In this document: in pieces, positions 4,964 through 7,189 of the stretch | Position numbering within the stretch: the stretch's first letter is position 1 | Layout of the letters: every line of letters starts with the position of its first letter | NCBI GenBank assembly: GCA_020024765.1 | Contig: JAHHTG010000058.1 | Coordinates: 1 to 7,189 of the forward strand | From: Thomasclavelia sp. | Lineage (GTDB): Bacteria > Bacillota_I > Bacilli_A > Erysipelotrichales > Erysipelotrichaceae | Length of the DNA: 7,189 nt | Reading direction: 5' to 3' | The notes under the pieces: model-generated | Databases searched by the model: none | What the model was told of the DNA's origin: nothing | What the model saw: only the letters and a program-made list of their open reading frames with translations | Made by a program: the position numbers and the translations under genes

Positions 4964-7108
4964 ATGGATGAATTAATTAAACCAATTAGTAGTTACTTGA
5001 ATATCAAAGATGAACAAGTTAAAAACACATTAAAACTCTTGGAAGAAGGCAATACTGTGCCTTTTATTGCGCGTTATCGTAAAGAAATGACACATAACCT
5101 TGATGAGGAACAAATCTTATATATAGCGAAAGAATATGAATATCAATGCAACCTTAAAACTCGCAAAGAGGATGTTCTAAGAATCATTGAAACTCAAGGT
5201 CGCTTAACGGAAGAAATTGTAGCAGCCGTCAATGCCTGCACAAAGTTATCACAAGTTGAAGACTTATATCGTCCCTATATGCAAAAACGCAAAACACGTG
5301 CTAAAGAAGCGATTCGTAAGGGACTTGAACCATTATCTGAGTGGATTTTAAGCAAACCACGTTATGGTGATATCGAAGGTAAAGCTCGAACTTTCTTGAA
5401 TGATGAAGTTAAAACAATTGAAGATGCTTTAAATGGCGCTAAAGATATTATTGCTGAGAGCGTTAGTGAAGATGCTAAGATTCGTTGGAAAATTAAAGAA
5501 AACATCGAAACTCGTGGCCGTATTGTCACAAAAGCCAAGAAAGATCATCAAGACGAAAAGAAGGTCTACCAATTATATTATGACCATAGTGAAAAGATCT
5601 CATATCTTGAACCACACCGCGTCATGGCTATGAACCGGGCTGAAAAAGAAAAAGTTATTACAATTACGTTCGATTATGATAAGGAATGGTTAATTAAATA
5701 TGTTGAGAAGGGCATTCTTAAACATTACCAAACTAACGTTGAATATTTAATCAATGAAGCTGTTGAAGATGGCCTAAAACGTTTATTATTCCCAAGTGTT
5801 GAACGTGAAATTTGGGGCGAGAAACTAGTGGAGGCTGAAAAACGCTCTATTGAAGTTTTTGCATTAAATCTTGAGAAGCTTTTATTGCAAGCACCTATGC
5901 TTGGTAAGATGGTTTTGGGCTTTGATCCAGCTTTTAGAACAGGTTGCAAACTAGCGATATTGGACAATACTGGTAAAGTTTTAAAGATTGCAGTCATTTA
6001 TCCGCATGCACCCGTTAATAAGACTGAACAGGCTGAAAAGATTTTAGTTGATTTAATCGAAAAATATCATGTGCAACTAATTGCAATCGGTAATGGTACA
6101 GCATCGCGTGAATCAGAAAGATTTGTTGAACAAACAATTAAGAAACACCGTTTAGATGTACAATATGCTATGGTTTCAGAAGCTGGTGCTAGTGTTTATA
6201 GTGCGAGTGAGTTAGCTCGCCAAGAATTCCCGGATTTACATGTTGAAGAACGTAGCGCCATTTCAATTGGTCGACGTCTTCAAGATCCGCTGTCAGAGTT
6301 GATTAAGATTGATCCAAAGAGCATTGGAGTTGGTCAGTATCAACACGATTTGCCTCAGAAAGATTTAACTGAACACTTAGATTTTACTGTGCTTAAATCC
6401 GTTAATAGAGTTGGAGTCGATTTAAATACAGCAAGCAAAGAATTATTGATGCACATTTCGGGTATTAATAAAACAATTGCACAAAATATCATTGATTATC
6501 GCAATGAACATGGTCGTTTTACAAATCGCAACGAATTAAAAGAGGTTAAAAAACTCGGACCAAAAGCTTTTGAACAATCAGCTGGTTTCTTAAGAGTTAC
6601 TAATGGTAGTGAACCACTTGATATGACTTCGATCCATCCTGAAAGTTATAAACTTGCTAAACAGATATTAAAAATGGTTCATCATTCTGAACTTGGGACA
6701 AGTGAATTAAGTAAAGAATTATACAGTTTAGACCAAAACAAGTTACAAGATGAATTAGCAGTTGATAGTTATACGTTAAGTGACGTTATTGATGCGTTAG
6801 CTTCACCGCTTCGTGATTATCGTGATCAATTTGATGGTCCAATGTTAAGAAGTGATATTCTTGAAATTAAAGACTTAACTGTTGGTCAAGAACTTCAAGG
6901 TACTGTTCGTAATGTCGTAGACTTTGGCGCTTTCATTGATATTGGATTGCACGAAGATGGTTTGTTGCATAAATCGAAAATGGTTAAAGGCCGTAATGTT
7001 ATTCCAAGTGAAATGATGAGTGTTGGTGAAATTGTTACAGTTTATGTTTTTAACATCGATCTTGAACGTGGAAAAGTTCAATTATGTTTAACACCTGACT
7101 TTCTTTAA
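4964..7108 (+). CDS. tex: Tex family RNA-binding transcription accessory protein
   Basis: This complete 714-residue Tex protein is close in length to Bacillus forms and shorter than the roughly 775-785 of proteobacterial ones. The order of domains is: an N-terminal helical Tex_N region (about 1-190) with TVPFIARYRKE (31-41); a YqgF/RuvX-like RNase H-fold domain (about 315-440) beginning GFDPAFRTGCK (319-329) and including GNGTASRESE; the family signature VNRVGVDLNTAS (480-491); helix-hairpin-helix repeats (about 495-545); and a C-terminal S1 RNA-binding domain (about 637-710) with GTVRNVVDFGAFIDIGLHEDG. Tex binds nucleic acids and affects transcription and gene expression, with Bordetella toxin expression the founding case; its exact role in Firmicutes is not settled. 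The start follows an AGAGGTG ribosome site by six bases. It stands alone on the plus strand, divergent from pepT, with a terminator directly downstream. Confidence 0.96.
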   Translation: MDELIKPISSYLNIKDEQVKNTLKLLEEGNTVPFIARYRKEMTHNLDEEQILYIAKEYEYQCNLKTRKEDVLRIIETQGRLTEEIVAAVNACTKLSQVEDLYRPYMQKRKTRAKEAIRKGLEPLSEWILSKPRYGDIEGKARTFLNDEVKTIEDALNGAKDIIAESVSEDAKIRWKIKENIETRGRIVTKAKKDHQDEKKVYQLYYDHSEKISYLEPHRVMAMNRAEKEKVITITFDYDKEWLIKYVEKGILKHYQTNVEYLINEAVEDGLKRLLFPSVEREIWGEKLVEAEKRSIEVFALNLEKLLLQAPMLGKMVLGFDPAFRTGCKLAILDNTGKVLKIAVIYPHAPVNKTEQAEKILVDLIEKYHVQLIAIGNGTASRESERFVEQTIKKHRLDVQYAMVSEAGASVYSASELARQEFPDLHVEERSAISIGRRLQDPLSELIKIDPKSIGVGQYQHDLPQKDLTEHLDFTVLKSVNRVGVDLNTASKELLMHISGINKTIAQNIIDYRNEHGRFTNRNELKEVKKLGPKAFEQSAGFLRVTNGSEPLDMTSIHPESYKLAKQILKMVHHSELGTSELSKELYSLDQNKLQDELAVDSYTLSDVIDALASPLRDYRDQFDGPMLRSDILEIKDLTVGQELQGTVRNVVDFGAFIDIGLHEDGLLHKSKMVKGRNVIPSEMMSVGEIVTVYVFNIDLERGKVQLCLTPDFL

Positions 7109-7126
7109 TTAATACTTAGATTTATT

Positions 7127-7170
7127 AAACCTACTTAACTTTAAAAAGTTGAGTAGGTTTTTTATTTTTT
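7127..7170 (+). terminator. Rho-independent terminator of tex
   Basis: Fifteen-base arms (7127-7141 and 7146-7160) pair around a TAAA loop with only one non-Watson-Crick pair (a T-G wobble). A T-rich run to 7170 follows. It begins 18 bases after the tex stop. On the opposite strand the run after the stem is mixed, so it acts mainly for plus-strand transcripts. Confidence 0.9.
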
Positions 7171-7189
7171 AAAAGGTGTTTAGATTCTT

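Overview
The window is AT-rich, has strong AGGAGG-type ribosome binding sites and Rho-independent terminators, and reads with the standard code (Trp is TGG, stops are TAA/TAG). This fits a low-GC Bacillota chromosome. The protein styles (two small FeoA proteins, a 670-residue FeoB, a short DtxR-type regulator, a 714-residue Tex) suggest a gut-type or anaerobic Firmicute, but I cannot name the genus.

Left and centre (about 108-3600, minus strand) is a compact six-gene ferrous-iron operon. Read in the direction of transcription it is feoA (3393-3184), a second and different feoA (3174-2950), feoB (2948-936), a DtxR-family metal-dependent repressor (888-502), and two small single-span membrane proteins with cysteine-rich tails (489-340 and 320-108). 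Spacings between the genes are 9, 1, 47, 12 and 19 bases. The 49-residue gene at 340-489 is easily missed. It ends in five consecutive Cys-Gly pairs and looks like a divergent sister of the recognisable FeoB-associated Cys-rich protein that follows it.

The 243-base gap before feoA (3394-3636) is rich in signals. It holds the pepT terminator, two related palindromes with GTTAG/CTAAC arms that resemble DtxR-family operators, and a TTGACA-led promoter whose -10 overlaps the nearer palindrome. The leader contains a hairpin whose 3' arm is also complementary to the feoA Shine-Dalgarno sequence. A simple reading is autoregulation: the operon's own DtxR-type protein senses Fe(II) (or Mn(II)) and shuts off its own operon.

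Centre-right (3637-4845, minus strand) is pepT, a complete tripeptide aminopeptidase with its own terminator. Right (4964-7108, plus strand) is tex, a complete RNA-binding transcription accessory protein with a strong terminator at 7127-7170. pepT and tex diverge from a 118-base AT-rich gap in which I could not place convincing promoters.

The first 107 bases contain no gene I can support, only an imperfect palindrome. No tRNA, rRNA, CRISPR array or definite mobile element was seen. The system is mostly known biology. The parts most worth a second look are the twin small Cys-rich proteins, the control region and the unusual FeoB pore motif.
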